Below, in pieces: positions 32,610 through 46,900 of a stretch of DNA of 64,000 bases. This stretch comes from Zonotrichia leucophrys gambelii. Taxonomy: Eukaryota > Chordata > Aves > Passeriformes > Passerellidae. The notes under the pieces are model-generated. The model saw only the letters and a list, made by a program, of their open reading frames with translations, had not been told where the DNA came from and searched no databases. Every line of letters begins with the position of its first letter. Within the stretch, counting starts at the first letter, position 1. The position numbers and the translations under genes are program-made. The stretch covers positions 65,441,963 to 65,505,962 of the forward strand of contig NC_088173.1 of the NCBI RefSeq assembly GCF_028769735.1. Direction: 5' to 3'.

Positions 32610-35600
32610 TGTGTGTGCGAGATCTCTGCCATACTAAATTCCTTCTTGCACCAGTTCCCCTTCAGTATAAGTGTTTTGCTTGATTTTCTAGGAGAATTTA
32701 GAAAAACAACTAGAACTTTTCTTCTTTGTTTTGATAATAAAATATTTATATGAACTAAACTGTAACTGAAGCAGAATTCATCAAGTAATTCAAAATTCTG
32801 ATGCAGAAAACTGCATGGTAGTATTGAGTAGCTTCAGTACTGTAGGGGTGCAGTTTGTGATGGTCTGTAAAAGCTTTCCCTGAAAAAAAAACCACAACAA
32901 ACCCAAGAATTGACTCAAACTTTGCATTCTCAGGAGCTGGAAGAAGATTTGTGTGTATAAAATATGTATTACTGTGTGGGGAAACATTTTGGTAAAAGTT
33001 AAACTCCAGTGCTATCAGGCTTGGCTGCCTATTGTTTTATTCCCACTAAAGCAACCTTGAAAATTAGAGGAAGGCAGGAATTACATGAAAAGAGAAAGAA
33101 CAGAGTTTGCCTCTAGCAAAACATGTTTACAGTAACAGCTGCTCTCAGAGGAACTGCAGAATGTTCACAAAATAGTTTATTTTTGTGTTTATCTATATTG
33201 CTGGTAAAGAATCAAATCAATTGACTTAGATATATAGGAATGTAGTATTAATGTTCTGAAAAACAGCTACATTTTCCCACATGAGGGTTTTTTGAATAGT
33301 TTATGAATACTTTTGAAGCAGAAAATGTAGCAATAGCTAACAGAAGTCATCAGGATGGTATTTTCTACCTAGTTACAGGGAAGAAGATTTATTTTGATGC
33401 ATCATAGGCAGGCACTTACTTTTGGAGGCATTTGCATGATCCATCTTATTTTGGTGACCTTTATTTTGTCTTCTAGGACAAAAGGTGAGGTGCCATGATT
33501 CCAAGTCTTGAAAGTTTACTGATTTTGATTTTTTTTAAGCTCCTGCTTTTCTTTGCTGCACAACTTGTCTGTTGTACCTGTCCTGCATAAATGCCATCAG
33601 CAAAAAGCTTAATCAAAGGCAAAGATCTAAAGCTTTATGAGTAATGGATCTAGAAATGGCTACTATTGTGCTTCAGAATGAGCAGAGAAAAATAAAATAA
33701 ACAGAATTGAGTACGTCCAGTTCTTTGAACTATACCAAATATTGCAGTTCAGTTAAAGGCATGTATAGTATAAAAAAAACCCAAACCAAACAAAAAATGT
33801 TCATGTGGAAACCTCCTGGATGCAGCAGTTGATTCATGGGCATCCTTGTGGTTATGTTTGTCTCTTGAATTTCTGTTCCAGCCCTTTCACTGCTGCTAAG
33901 TTCATAGAGGCTGCTGTATTGCATTAATCTTTGCTATTACAAACTCAATAAAGCTGCACTGCTTGGTCATGGCACAGTCTGATATCTCTGAGAAGTAAGA
34001 AAAAGCTCCCAAAGATACAACAGTCCAGTGGCAGCTTGAGTTGTGGTTTTTCCTTTTTTTTTCCAGTTTGTATGATTTGATTTTGCTTGGTTTTGTTGTG
34101 TTTCTTTGTTGTTAGAGTTAAATTTGTGAATCCCAAGCCTCTTGTCAGCTATTGAATATGGGAAAAGTGTTTGAAAATACATTAAAAGTTCTTGTTCATG
34201 ATACTCATTTACTTCATTTATTTTGGAGAGGTTTCAGCCTAACAGATATTTGGAGGGTTTGCACTTTCAGTTCTTGGTAGCCTTTCATCTTTGTTTCCAG
34301 AGCTGCATTTAAGGGTGGCTTCTTCTGCCCATCACTGTGAGTGCCTTTAGTGGACAGGGTTTATCTCTGTTTAGAAGTTTGAGGTGCATTCTCCACAAAG
34401 ATGTCGTACTAAGTTTGTTTTTTGACAGAATTTCTCTAATGCATGTGGGGATGTTTTGGGCAAAGTCCCATTCACTCTATCAGCATTGAACAACTAATTT
34501 GGCATTAATTTTTTTTTTTTAGTCTCCTGCCATGGACGGAATGTTCCAGGGGTGTGTTTATCCTATCAACTTACAAAAAAGAAACATTTCTCAACATCAC
34601 TCTTTGCTCTTCGTACTGAACACTGAATCTGGTGCTTTCCACAAATGTTATTACACTTTGCTATAATATGTTCCAATGATATGTACTGGCTGCTGTCTTA
34701 AAATCTTTGTTTTTAGGTATGTATGCAGAAAAACAACTTAGATGTTCTGAGTACTGTACTTCTTGAATGTGATGTAAAAGCATATAATGGGTTTGGGACC
34801 AGATTAACAGTTATTTAACAGCTATTTAAATTAAGTTGTGACAAACTGCATATGAAATAGAAATAAGAACATTCTGAGGAGGAGAAATAAGATGGAGCTC
34901 TCATGTATCACCTGCAGAGCCCCATGCTGGGTGTAAAATAGCTTAATGTACTGTGGCTTAAAATATTCCTAAAACATATAATAAAAGTAAGGTATAGAGG
35001 TATTTATTGTGTTTTATGCTGTATTTAATGGTGTATTAGGTTTTGGTGCTGCAATGCTTTCAATTTTCTCTAATAAATCCAAATGCACATTCAGTGCTAC
35101 ATTGCATATTTGTTGCTGCTGCTGCTGACCCTTTTACTATCAGAGTCAATGAAATGTGTCAGTGGCAGAAGACACCCCAGGGACAAGTTCTCCATTAAGA
35201 TGACTTAACAGGTCTCTCATGTCTCCTGGTGGTACCATAAGAACCAGTCTAAAGTCATCTTGGCTGGGAGCTCTGGATGCAAAGGGGGTCTGAAAACATC
35301 TTTGGGAATTTTTTTTCTTTTGAATTTTCATGATTTGGTGTTCTAACTGTGAGAGAGAATAATACTTGGAATGATTCTAATAAACACCTAAGGAATTGAT
35401 GCCTAGAACAGAGATATGTGGATTAAATTACTTTTTACTTCAGGTTGGTAGTAGCTTACTAGGTGCATATACACAACTACGTGCCTCCAGAACTGATTTT
35501 TTTTTTGTTCATCCATCGAAAACTGTGTTTATATGAAATAGATGCTATTAATCCATTAATGTTTTTATCAGTGATGTACAGCTATAATCAGTTTTTACTA

Positions 35601-38600
35601 ACTGCACTGCTCCATAAATTTTCTAAATACAGGAATATGTCACTTTCCCTGAAAAGTGTAATGACTTAATATGTGCAGCATTCCCTCCTGGGAGTAATCC
35701 ATTCTCACCAAGTGATTTAATTGGACTTGATTGAACAAGTCACACAAGTTAAACATTATTTTTAAAGGCCTTTGCTATTTTAGAATAGCCCTGCAATGTC
35801 TTGGTTTTTTGCAGTACACACCAAATAGAAATTATATGTGGAAAAGGAGGACACAGTAAATGTGCTAGAAATGCTTGAATCAATAACTGTTGTAGCTGGG
35901 TTTTTGTTTTGCCCTAATTAAGTAAAACATCTATTAATGTAGAGGTGCAGTTTCCTTTGACAAAAGGGAAGTACTACAGGCATTTTTGGAGTGCAGTGTG
36001 AGCAATATTCAGTGTACTTTATAATGGGAAGTAATGAAGAAAATCCCATTTTAGTGTTTCACAGTTACAAATGATGCTTTCATTTGTTTGTAGCTGAGAA
36101 CGGGACCGAGGGGAAGGAAGCTATAACAAAAGGTAAAAATGAAATGTGGCTAACCTTTTTTTCTCAAAGGGAGGAAAAAAAATCACTGAAAATATTCCAA
36201 ATACATTTCTGAGGTCTTTTCTGAGGGGAAAAGCCCTGTTCTAGCAGGCACAAGTCTGACATGTTTTTCAATAGAAGACAGCTGAGTTAGTGTGGCTGTC
36301 ACTAGAGAGAAGACAATCTCTATTTTGTCTTCAAGAAGAAACACTGTCCTTTGGAACAACTCTGAGAGGATCAATATCAAACTGTAAGGGCCTTTTTTTA
36401 CTGCTTTACTTGCTTTTCTCCTTTTTGTACACTGAGACAATTTATGCTGTGGGGAAGCACAGTTCTAATCATTGCAGGATAATCATTGAACTGGTGACCT
36501 CCAAAGTTTTTCATGCCTTGCAGATTCAGTTTCCCTTGTTGACAGTATGAGTATTATCACACTAATATTTGAACATAAATGCTTCTTTAAAGTTTTTTAA
36601 TGCATCTTATATAGGTGGCTGAAGCTCAGAGTTTCACCATCTTAAAACTTGAACTCTCTCTCCAGGGATAACTATAGAAATAAAATGTCTTTGCTCTTAT
36701 GTAGAAGCATTTAAAGCAAAGAAGTAAAAATTTTATATTTGGCTTTGCTCAATTAAAATAAACTTAACTCAATGCTAGTAGATACTGATACAATGGGGTT
36801 TTTTATTATATATTTGAGGTCTTAGGCCTTTACAAAGGGACTGATTTTATTTTCATTTGTATTAGTGACTTTAGTGTCAGACTCAAGGGCTGGGAAAAAG
36901 GTATTTTCATCTTGTTACTGAAAGTGAAGTGCTTTGGGAGGAGAGCTGAAGGAATCCCAGATCAGAGGGCTGGCTGTCACATCCTTCAGAGCTCTTTTGC
37001 TGGATGGTGTGAAGCCAGGGAGTCCTGTGGTGCCTGTATCATGTCTTTTTGGAGTCCTTTTTCCCCTCTGATTTCTTCTTCAGACAAAAATCTTTAAAAC
37101 AGTTGGAAAGTAAAATGACTGTAAATTATTCTGAATCAGAAGCATACAGGCAGAATCACTTGAATCTCATTTTGTTAGGCATGGTGCTCTGCTTTAAGCT
37201 TGTGTAATAAATGTGAGATCACCTGAAAATCCACTCTACTGAACATTTCTAGAGTGCATTTCTGCCTCATTGCTGGTAGGAAAAAAGAGGGAAGGTTGTC
37301 TGAGTTGTGATTTTTCATAAACCAGTAAAGCTGTTTTTCCTCTGAGATTTTGTGAGGTTTTATGTAGATTTTAGTCCTGAAAACTAGATATAACACTGCA
37401 AGTAATTTGAGCCTCATGGTGTTTAGGGTGAGGTTTTTTGGTTGGTTTTTAGGTTTGTTTTTTGTCCCAAAGGTGGGAATACCTGATCTATTGAATTAGA
37501 ATTCTGACCTCCAGGAAAAGAAGCCTTTGTGGTGTTTCTGGAAGAGTCTGCAGTTTGCCCAGTGACCTCTCTACATTTGTACCTTCATTTTGAGAATGTA
37601 GATGTTCGGCTGCATTACATTTTTGGGAGCAGGTTGGCAGAAGACATTACACAAAAGAGCTTCAGTTAGATTATATTTGGAGCTGTACAAATGTACTTGA
37701 GATTTGAAGATCAAATAAATGTCAAAAATGAAGAGTTCCAGAAGGATTCCATGCCTCTTGGGAAGACAGACCTGACCTGAAGTAATAGTTCACTGTGGGT
37801 ATACAAAACTCCATAGGTTATTTTATGACATAAAAGCCAATTGCCTGGATGGCTTTCCTGAGTTTTCCCTGCAGCTGCCAGAATGTTCAGGGTGTAGTTC
37901 TAGACATTGCCTAAGCCAGCTGTGGTTGTGTAAAATGACTTTATCCTGCAGCCTCTGCTTGGCCAGCAGACCTTTGGGCACACCTGGAGCAATGGATGGG
38001 CAATGGTTTCATAGATAAAAACCTGACAATGATAGCAGTGTGTCACAGAGCAGGGTTTTGAGCCATGTTGCCTTATTAATCTGCTTATTCATTCTTACAT
38101 TTCCTCCCAGGTTATCTCAGGTGCTACCTCAGAGCAATAAAGCTGCTCTGCTACTGGTTCTGTTTTAATTTTTATTGTAAGGACTGCAATGAGATCACTC
38201 CAGATAGAAATTGATTGCCAAGCTTATTTTAGGTCTCAAAACCATGCAAGATGCTCTCTTGGACATTTGTCATTATATATTGGAGAATTAAAACATAAAA
38301 TGTGTGGAGGAGGGATGGTTTCTATTTTGTAGCTATAGAAATTCCTTTCTGATTTCTGATACATGCACTTATTTAGAATCTATACAGTGTATTTTTTTTT
38401 AAATTTCTGTTTTTAGAGCATAGACATTGGTATAACTTTGTTCTACTGCTTCAGTAAAAGGGTTGGAACAGATAAATGAAATGAATGCCAACATTCTCTT
38501 ACTGTAATTTTATGACTGGTTATTCCAAGTTATTTTGGAATTGTGAATGGTTCATTCTAATTTAACTTTCACAGTAAGCAGCAGGTATGATAAATTCTAA

Positions 38601-40270
38601 TCCAGTATACAGATTCCTCTTTTTATTTTCAGAGGAGAAAAGCCTTCTGTGCCTTATATTTCAATATTCACTAATACCCAGTATATAATCTTTAAATCAT
38701 TTTTCCATATTTCATAGTTTCTTCCTGAAGTTTTCTTAAGCTAGTTGTGTTTATCCTGATTATTTGTTCTTGCTATTTTCATCTTCAGAATGTTGAAAGT
38801 TTACTTTAGTTATAAGCTGTTTTGGGTAAATACCAGTTTTGCTGAGTCTTTTCAGATATGTTCCATTTTGAAGGTTTTGAGAGTGATTTCCAAAACCAGT
38901 GACAAGAACAGCTGTAGTCTTTAAAGCTTTAAACAAAAAGGATGTTTATAAGGGTCAGAGTTTGATGAAAAGCCAAGAATAATGCATAAAGTAGTACTTG
39001 ATGTAATACAGATGGTCCAAATTTCTCATCCTTGTAGGGCCTGGATTTCTTGTCTTTGTAGTTAATCTTTAGTGTCCACTTTCAGCTGTAAAAACTTCTG
39101 AGAAATTAATCTTCTTCATGTCATGATCCCATTTTTTAACCTCAGTAATCATTAAGTGGCATTAGAGTGAGAACTGCCTAGATGAATTAATGTACAATTC
39201 TTTTGATAACATAGGATTTTTACAGTTATATTTGATATGGAGGCTTTTTTATTTTGTCTATTTAAAAAAATCTGAAGTTTTAATTAATTAATCTTGCTGT
39301 AGGAAAGTCTTTTTCTGAAATTCATTATGAGTTTGCCTTTGGTTTAAATTTCAATTTTGCAATGGAACTGGAGAACTTTCCTATTAATTCTGTATTCATT
39401 ATTTACATCTTTCTATTAAGGGATGTGCTACCTTAAATGCTCACTTATTTCCATAATGATTTTCCAGTGTATTTTCAGGTTAATATCTAGTTTATGACTA
39501 CACTTCCCACTACTAAAGAGATTAATAGTTGTTCCATAAGTAATTTCTGGAAGTTATATTTATTTTCCTGAGAACAAACTTGGTTAAAAAATTATGCTTT
39601 TCAGAGAATTGCTCACTGAAGGTAAACAATACTGTAAGCAGTACAAATTGAATATGGACTTGAAAAGCAGGTATTTGTTATTTGCTTTTGGGTTTAGATT
39701 TTTTTTTTCCTGTCCTTTCTCTAGTGAGTTGACTCTAGGAACATGAATATGTTTGAATGAATGTATGAGTCAGGTCTTACATCAACATTAGAATGACTCT
39801 GCATCTAAATAGGCAGTAAGTTTCTTTAAAGTGCCTATTGCATTAGCACAGTGGGAAGTTTTTATGAAGATACTTGAAGATTTAGACTGGTATGTACACA
39901 CATATATAAAATAAATATAAAACTAGATTATTTTTGACTAAGGCAATAACAGCCTGTTTTTAGACCATGACAAACATAAGGAAGTCAAGTTAGTCAAGAA
40001 TCTTATTTCCATTAGTGCTTGATATTTAATTGAGTATTCCATCATTCAGGTCCTGTTTTGTCAGTTTAACTGCCTTTTTATGTGATGTTTGATTGATATG
40101 TGACAATTATCCTTGCTGCTGCCTGCTATCACTCACAAGCAGAATTTGTGCACAAGCAAGATGTGATCTGAGCAAAGACAGGGTGCAAAATTGGAATACA
40201 AGTGTTTTATTGCCCAGTAGGATTTATAGAGGATATATAGATTTTGTATGTATAAAAAGTGTTACCTCTA
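32610..40270. other. CTBP1 intron 1, no recognised gene
   Basis: Long AT-rich stretch without recognisable repeats, exons or RNA genes. Confidence 0.6.
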
Positions 40271-40274
40271 AAAA

Positions 40275-40482
40275 TCACAGAATCGTTAAGATTGTAAAAA
40301 ACCTCTGAGATGAGTCCAACCACAGCACAGCCATTCACGTCCCCAGGTGCCACAGCCAAATGTCTTTGGGGGCTTCCAGGGATGGTGATTCCTCTCCTCC
40401 CTGGGCTGCCTGTTCCAGTGCTTAACCACCCTCTGAGTGAAGAAATTTTTCCTTTGTTTCTTAATGGTACAGGCTCAATATA
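40275..40482 (-). mobile_element. CR1 LINE 3' fragment
   Basis: 'atcacagaatcgttaag...gagtccaacc', 'ccagggatggtgattcc', 'ctgcctgttccagtgcttaacc' and 'gtgaagaaatttttcc' are reverse-complement CR1 3' landmarks. Confidence 0.88.
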
Positions 40483-40664
40483 CAACTCTAGTTGAAAAAA
40501 GTTCACTACATCACAAAATTTTGCATGGGGTACTTGTTGCATCTGATGAAAGCCAAATTTGAAAGGGATTATATTTTTAAAATATACTTTTAATCATGTA
40601 AAATCTGAAGTTCACCTTTATTTTTATTACTTTTGCTGTGCAGTGATAAACCAGTTTTGCTATT

Positions 40665-40945
40665 GATGTTCATTGATCAGGCCCTGCAGGGACAGAACAA
40701 GGGGCAGTGGGTTCGCACTGCAAGCAGGGGATTTAGGTTCAATATTAGGAAACAATTCTATGCTGAGGGGTGGTGGGGCCCTGGCACAGGTGCCCAGGGG
40801 AGCTGGGATGCCCCAGCCCTGGCAGTGCCCAAGGCCAGCTTGGACAGGGCTGGGAGCAGCCTGGGCTGCTGGAACCTCTCCTTACCCACGGCAGAGAGCT
40901 GCCATGAGATGATCTTCAAGGTCCTTCTCAACCCCATTCCATGAT
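40665..40945 (+). mobile_element. CR1 LINE 3' fragment
   Basis: 'ggatttaggttcaatattaggaaa', 'ggcccaggtgccc'-like text, 'ccaaggccagcttggacagggc' and 'ccccattccatgattc' identify a plus-oriented CR1 end. It lies less than 200 bp from an oppositely oriented copy, so the pair forms a loose inverted arrangement. Confidence 0.88.
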
Positions 40946-40949
40946 TCAC

Positions 40950-43900
40950 TTAGAAATCATCATAGTATGTTGCATTTAGAAATACATATTGGTGCAAAAT
41001 GCTTTGATTTTTTTATAACCCAGGAAGTTGAGTACTGAAGATTTATAGGGTTTTAAAAAAAATTTTTAAATATAAATAGCTCCTATTGCTCTTGAGATGT
41101 CAGAAAGATGCATTGAGTTCCATATTATGTATTTAATTTTGATGGAATGACAATTGAGAAGGGAATTTCTTTGTAATTGAGAGTACCAACAATAGTTCTT
41201 ATAATTGGTTTTAGGCATGGCTTTTAGTGTATAATAGGGGTCAGATATTGATCTCAGTAAAATAAAACTTTCTATGGGGATCATTAAATCATTTATTCTG
41301 TGCTGGCATTGGCCTAAGTTACTACTTAACTTGTCATTGTTATAGCCAAAATTTCCTTTGAAATCATTTACTGCTCGATGGGATTTTTAGCTGGGCTAAT
41401 TAATATGATTATTGGTTACTTCCTAGTAATTAAATATCTAGGATGACTTTTGGGATCTCGTGCCTTTGCCCATTAATCTGTCATTTACTGTAATAATATC
41501 CAAGATGTCAGTATCAATTCAACCTTTATAGACTCGCTATTATTAATTTATGGCATTGTTCTTTCAGTCCTTGGGACCTGCAGGAAAAAGTATCCAACCC
41601 CCTGTGATCAGAATTTGCTCACTTGAGCCATGGGCAGGCATTTGTTCTCAGGATTATAGGATGTTTTAATGATTCTTAATTTTCTGTTGGTTTTTTTTCT
41701 TTAGTGTTGCAAATTTTCTATTTTAATAAGCAGTAGAGGATGAAGATTTAGAATGGGTCGAGTGCTTTCCTTTGGGAGCAGGGGCAGATGCTGTGCTGCT
41801 TTCTGGGCCTGTGGTGTTTGTGCTGGGCCCTTCTCCAGCTGTGCCCTCTGGGGCAGGCAGAGCCAGGCAGAAATGCCATCTACCATCCAGCAAAAGGCAC
41901 AGAAACAGCAATTTTATCCACTGCCACATCCACAACTGCATCCTTAGCTTATGGGAAACATCAGGTAACTGCTTCCCATGGATGGAAACCAAAATGAAAT
42001 GTGCCAAGAAGGATTTCTTTCAAAAGATGCATTCTTTAAAGGTGATTTTTGTACTTACTGGCCATTTAAATAAAACACTTCTGTAAGTGTAACTTATAAA
42101 TGAAGTGAAATACCTGTCAAGGCTTAGTTTAAAAGGTCTGAAGTTGCTTTGTTTGCCTTGTACAGAAGTCAAAGATATTGCTGCTATTTAAAAGAAATCT
42201 ATGTTCCATGGTATTTCAGAGCAGTGTTTGGGTAGTTGTAAAGTAAAGAAATTATAAAAGTTAGATTTCTAAGCCTAATATTTCCATTTCCTTCAAATGC
42301 ATCTTCTGGCTGTTAAATCTGTCATTGCATAGAAATACTTGAAAATTGCATGCTCTTAGAAAATTAAATTTCTTTCTTTTAAAAAAAAAGTAATTTTATC
42401 TTACATTTAAATATGTATTGTCAAGGCTGATTACTGCCTAATTGTATTTTTTTCAGGGAATGTGCATCTAATGGAAAGGGAAAGTTTATTTAGTGGTATA
42501 TCATTTTTGCTTTCTAACATATGGTAATATTTTGAGAGTTTATAAATACCCAACTGTGTAATTGCCAACCCTTATGTGCTCTTGCATATAGATTCCAAAG
42601 CATCACATAACAAACTGATGCTTCAGGAGGGAAAAATTTAGTTTCAAGTTCTGTGGGGAATTTCTGGTGGTAACTGCTGGTGAGGGTCTCATCACCAATG
42701 TGAATGTGGACTGGCTTGGAAGTGATTTGGGGGAATGGCTTTGCACACAGAGGACATGCCAGTGGAAAGAAAATATCAAGGAGAGAGGTTGTTGTCATTG
42801 CTGTTGTGTTTGCTATTTGGTTTTCCTCAGTTATAGGACAACTTTGATATAATTTAGCATGATCTTGAGCTCAATGAGCACTATTGAATTTTCTCTCTTG
42901 CAGGCATTTCACTTTTCCTCAGCTGACTGCAGTTGCAGGCTCTGTGTGTGCCCCTTGAAGAGGTGGCATGGCACTGCTCCCCTTGCTGGGCCATTTCCAG
43001 GCAGGGGTGACAGGGACATTTTGGGGGGCTGAAGCTGCCCTGAGCATCTGTGCTGGCTGGGAAAGCCAGGCAAGGTGAATGCTGTGCTTGCAGCTGCAGG
43101 AGGGACGGGGAGCAGTGACACACAGCTCCTGTGACAGGGACAGGGACACACTCAGCCTTGGGATGGAAATGGACAGGGACACACTCAGCCTTGTGACAGA
43201 AATGTGAGTGAACTCCTGGCAAGCTGCAGCTTGTGGAGGAGGAGCGTTGACGCTGGATATTCCTCTGCAGAGCACAAGTAACAGCCTCCTGTCACCCTTC
43301 CTGTCACTGGCTTTCCAAAGCCAGGCTGTGCCAAGAGCAGGCTGAACATTTGCTATCTGAGCATCTTCAACTAGAAAATATATCCTCACGTGAGCTTAAG
43401 GGGATAGGGCTGAGCGTTTCTGCACCTGCACACTGCCACTGTTTGCTAAAAGCAAGATCTGGGTCTTATTTAAACAACTGGGAGAGGAGGGTTTTTCCCA
43501 ACCTGGAATTTTATTAATCAGCCAGAATGGAAATTCTTGCACAAACAAAGAGCAAGCTTTCTAAAACCTTTAGCCATGCATTTTCTAATTTTTTTTTTTT
43601 TTTTTTGCCAATGGGCATTTTATAACAAAATAATAGTTCAAAATTCAGGTCCTTAATTAACAAGTAAAGAACTGACCCAATGCCAGCAACAACTGAATCA
43701 CTAGTATTTAAGGCCATCTGTTGTAGAATTGTCAGATATTCAGAATTTGACATTTTACTCCCTTTATGCAGATAATTTTCATCTGATCTTGACACAGAGA
43801 AGCTAACAATCTCAGTCCAGATATGCAACACTCAGATAAAACAAAGGCACATGTTGTACTTTGGTCTATTTTAAGACTTGATTTTTCAGGGAACTATTTT

Positions 43901-46900
43901 TTATTTGCTTTTGATATAATTGCAAATATACTCATCTTGGAGTCTTGAACTTCTGATGTTATTTATTCAAGCAAAATACTTTTATGTTTTCAAATCTAAT
44001 TATGTGTAGGGAGAGCTGTTATTCAAACATTCAAAAAAAGATTGCAGGGTCTTTATATTCTGGAGGCAGCCTTTGAACTACTTCTGAAGAAATAATACCA
44101 GCAACCAATGCAAGATGAGTATTATTTGGGCCCTGGTTCTCATGTTTTTTTCCCCATATGCATATTCCTTAATTATTATATTTTACTTGGTTTAAAATTC
44201 ATTTGTGTACAGTAAATTGAAACAGAAAAATTGAAACATAAAAATTATTTATAATAAGACCATTTAAGTTATAGTTTTTATTCTTGGTTCTCTACATATG
44301 AAAATTCTATGGTTATGTTGCAGACCACTGTTTGCTTTTTCTTTAAGTCTACTTGTTTTAAGCATTTTTTTTAAAAACAAAGACTTTTTTAGTGGCCTCT
44401 TTGCTTGCTTTTAGAGCCAGCGCATCTCTACAGGATTTTTTTGGCATTGCTGCAGTTCTAACCATACTCCAGATATGGCTTAGTAAAGTTGCTGCAACCT
44501 CTTTCAGATTGTGGAGGAAAAGATTTCGTTTCTTAGTAAAGCAAGCATCCCCTAGTATTTGTTTTATAAAGAACACCAGGAGTGTCTCTTCTGAAGTTTG
44601 TTTTGAATTTGCTGTTTCAAAAGGTGGATTTTTTGGTTTTGTCTCCTTTGTTTTCTGAAGGCAGGACAATTTCAGCTGGCTATTCAGGGTCTAATACTGA
44701 GCTGTGAAACAGTTCCAGGTATTTTGGTGGAGCTGCCAATGCTGTGGAAGGAAAGGATGAGAGGCAGCTGGTCCTGAGTCCCTTCCATGCAGGCTCCCAT
44801 ATCCAAAAGGAGCCCAAGTTTCACTCGGTTCTTGTGTAACTGAGGGGATAATCCAGGCAGGCTGCTGCTTTAGGAGCTTCCCTGTCCTCCCAGTGCAGCT
44901 AACACTGTGCAGGATCAAGGAGCAATAAGCAAATACCAGGCACAGTTCAGGACTCATCTCAGGGAGGAGGGCTGGAAGCTGTAGGCAAAGAAGACAGGAC
45001 AGCAGGCACTGTGATGGTCCAAAAATAAGGAAAACATGAAATACTGAGGTTTCCCAGCTGTGGAACAGATTCCAAGAGCAGCAGTTTTGTACAGTGGTTC
45101 CTGCAGATGTGCTGATGAACACCTTTGAGTGGAACTTTTGAAGTAGTTGCCCAGTGAAAGAGTTATGAACAACTTGGATTACTGATAATTATAAGTAGCA
45201 CAGTGAGGTTTGCTTGGAAGACTTCTATTTTATCTCCTGGGTGCAAGACTGCAAAACTCTGCTTTTCTCCAGGTACTCTGAGTCTAGCCAAATATAATTC
45301 ATCTGACGTTACTGGAAGAGCTCATAGTATACCAGAAATCAATGGGAAGTTGATCTACTTTATGTAAATTTTTATCCAGACCTTTTGAAAAGTCGCCAGT
45401 GTAGCAGAGTGTGCCTGGGAGAGCAGCAGAGCCCTGCTGAGGGACTCACTGCTGGTGTGAGGGGATGGATGGCTCTGCTCCTCGGGGACACTGTGACATT
45501 CTACAGGCAGGAAATGCCGTTCTTCTCTCTGACAGGAGATCAATGCACTCACATGGCTCAGGGCTTTCCTAAAGAAGCACATTCAGTCTTTACTGACACA
45601 CTCTGACACCAGCACATCTCCTCTGGAAGGAATAATTCTGCATTTACCCTCCTCTCCCTGAGAGGGGTTAAGAGGTTTGAGGATGTGAAGTGGTGGCTTG
45701 GGTGCTGCCCATAATGTGCAACACTGCTTCTCGTGGCTCACACCTCCAGCTTCCTTCCCAAATTAAGGAACACAATTCTTGAGGCATGCAAACTACTTTG
45801 TGCATGTCTAACTTCCAGACTTTGTACAAATTTTTGCAAGTTCCTAGTTAGATCTTGAAGGAATATTATATTCACAGCTTTGGCCTTATTTTCAAGATGT
45901 TGTGAACTTACAACAGTTTAAAACTTTTTGATTAAAACTGCACTCTGCAGTTAAATAATCAAGAAGAACTAACCTCAAGTTAATATGTGTTGGAAATTTT
46001 ATTTCCTGATGTAGTGTAGGACTGAAATGAATTTCCATTAAAGACTGTTATGGTCTTATCACTTTCCAGACCAGCTGCCAAGTGCATTTGCTTGATCTTT
46101 CTTCTCTAACAGATACAAACCCAGCATATATGTTCAAATAAGGAAACTAAAAATAATCTAGCTGCACACAGAGTTCTCTTCCCAGACATGAGAGAAAAGT
46201 ATAAACTGTGGTAATTTATAGTTACATCTCAGAAAGATATTGAGATGCTGTGATGAATGTAGTTGCACTAAAACCCCTCTGCAATAAAACAGAAGTTTCA
46301 TGCATTTGAACAGAGTTACACTGCCAGGTGTGTCCCATGTAGGGATCTTCCATCCTGACATGAGCATGGAGAAGCTTCCCCAGATTTCTCACACCTGCCT
46401 AAGGATGTCAGGGCCTGTTTGTCCCCCTCTGCAAACTTCAGAATTGCTTCACCAAGTAGTTTTGCATTGAAGTGGGTCTCAAAAACGGAGCAAGCTGCTG
46501 CTCTGTGATGTTTGAGAGCTCTTAAAGGTAACTTTTGAATGCAGGGATGAAGAACACAGGTCCCAGGTTTTTAAGGTCCTTTCTCTAGATAGTTGCATAT
46601 ATCATATATCTCAGCACTATGTGAACAGAAGAGAGGAAGATCTAGTTCAAAAACTGTGTATCTGAAAGCAAATTTTGCAGACCTTCAGCTAAGCAGCCTG
46701 CAGGGACTTTAACTCTGCTCTGCCTTCCTACTGAATAAAAGAATGAGTGGATGAGCTTAAATGATGAGTACAGACCAAACAAAATCAGTCTGGAAAATGA
46801 GTAGTGTTGGTTACAATATATTATATCACAGCAAACAGTTGTCAGCCAGTTTCAGATGCATGAGACTGTCTAATTGTACTTTTAATTCTTTGTTTCCCCG

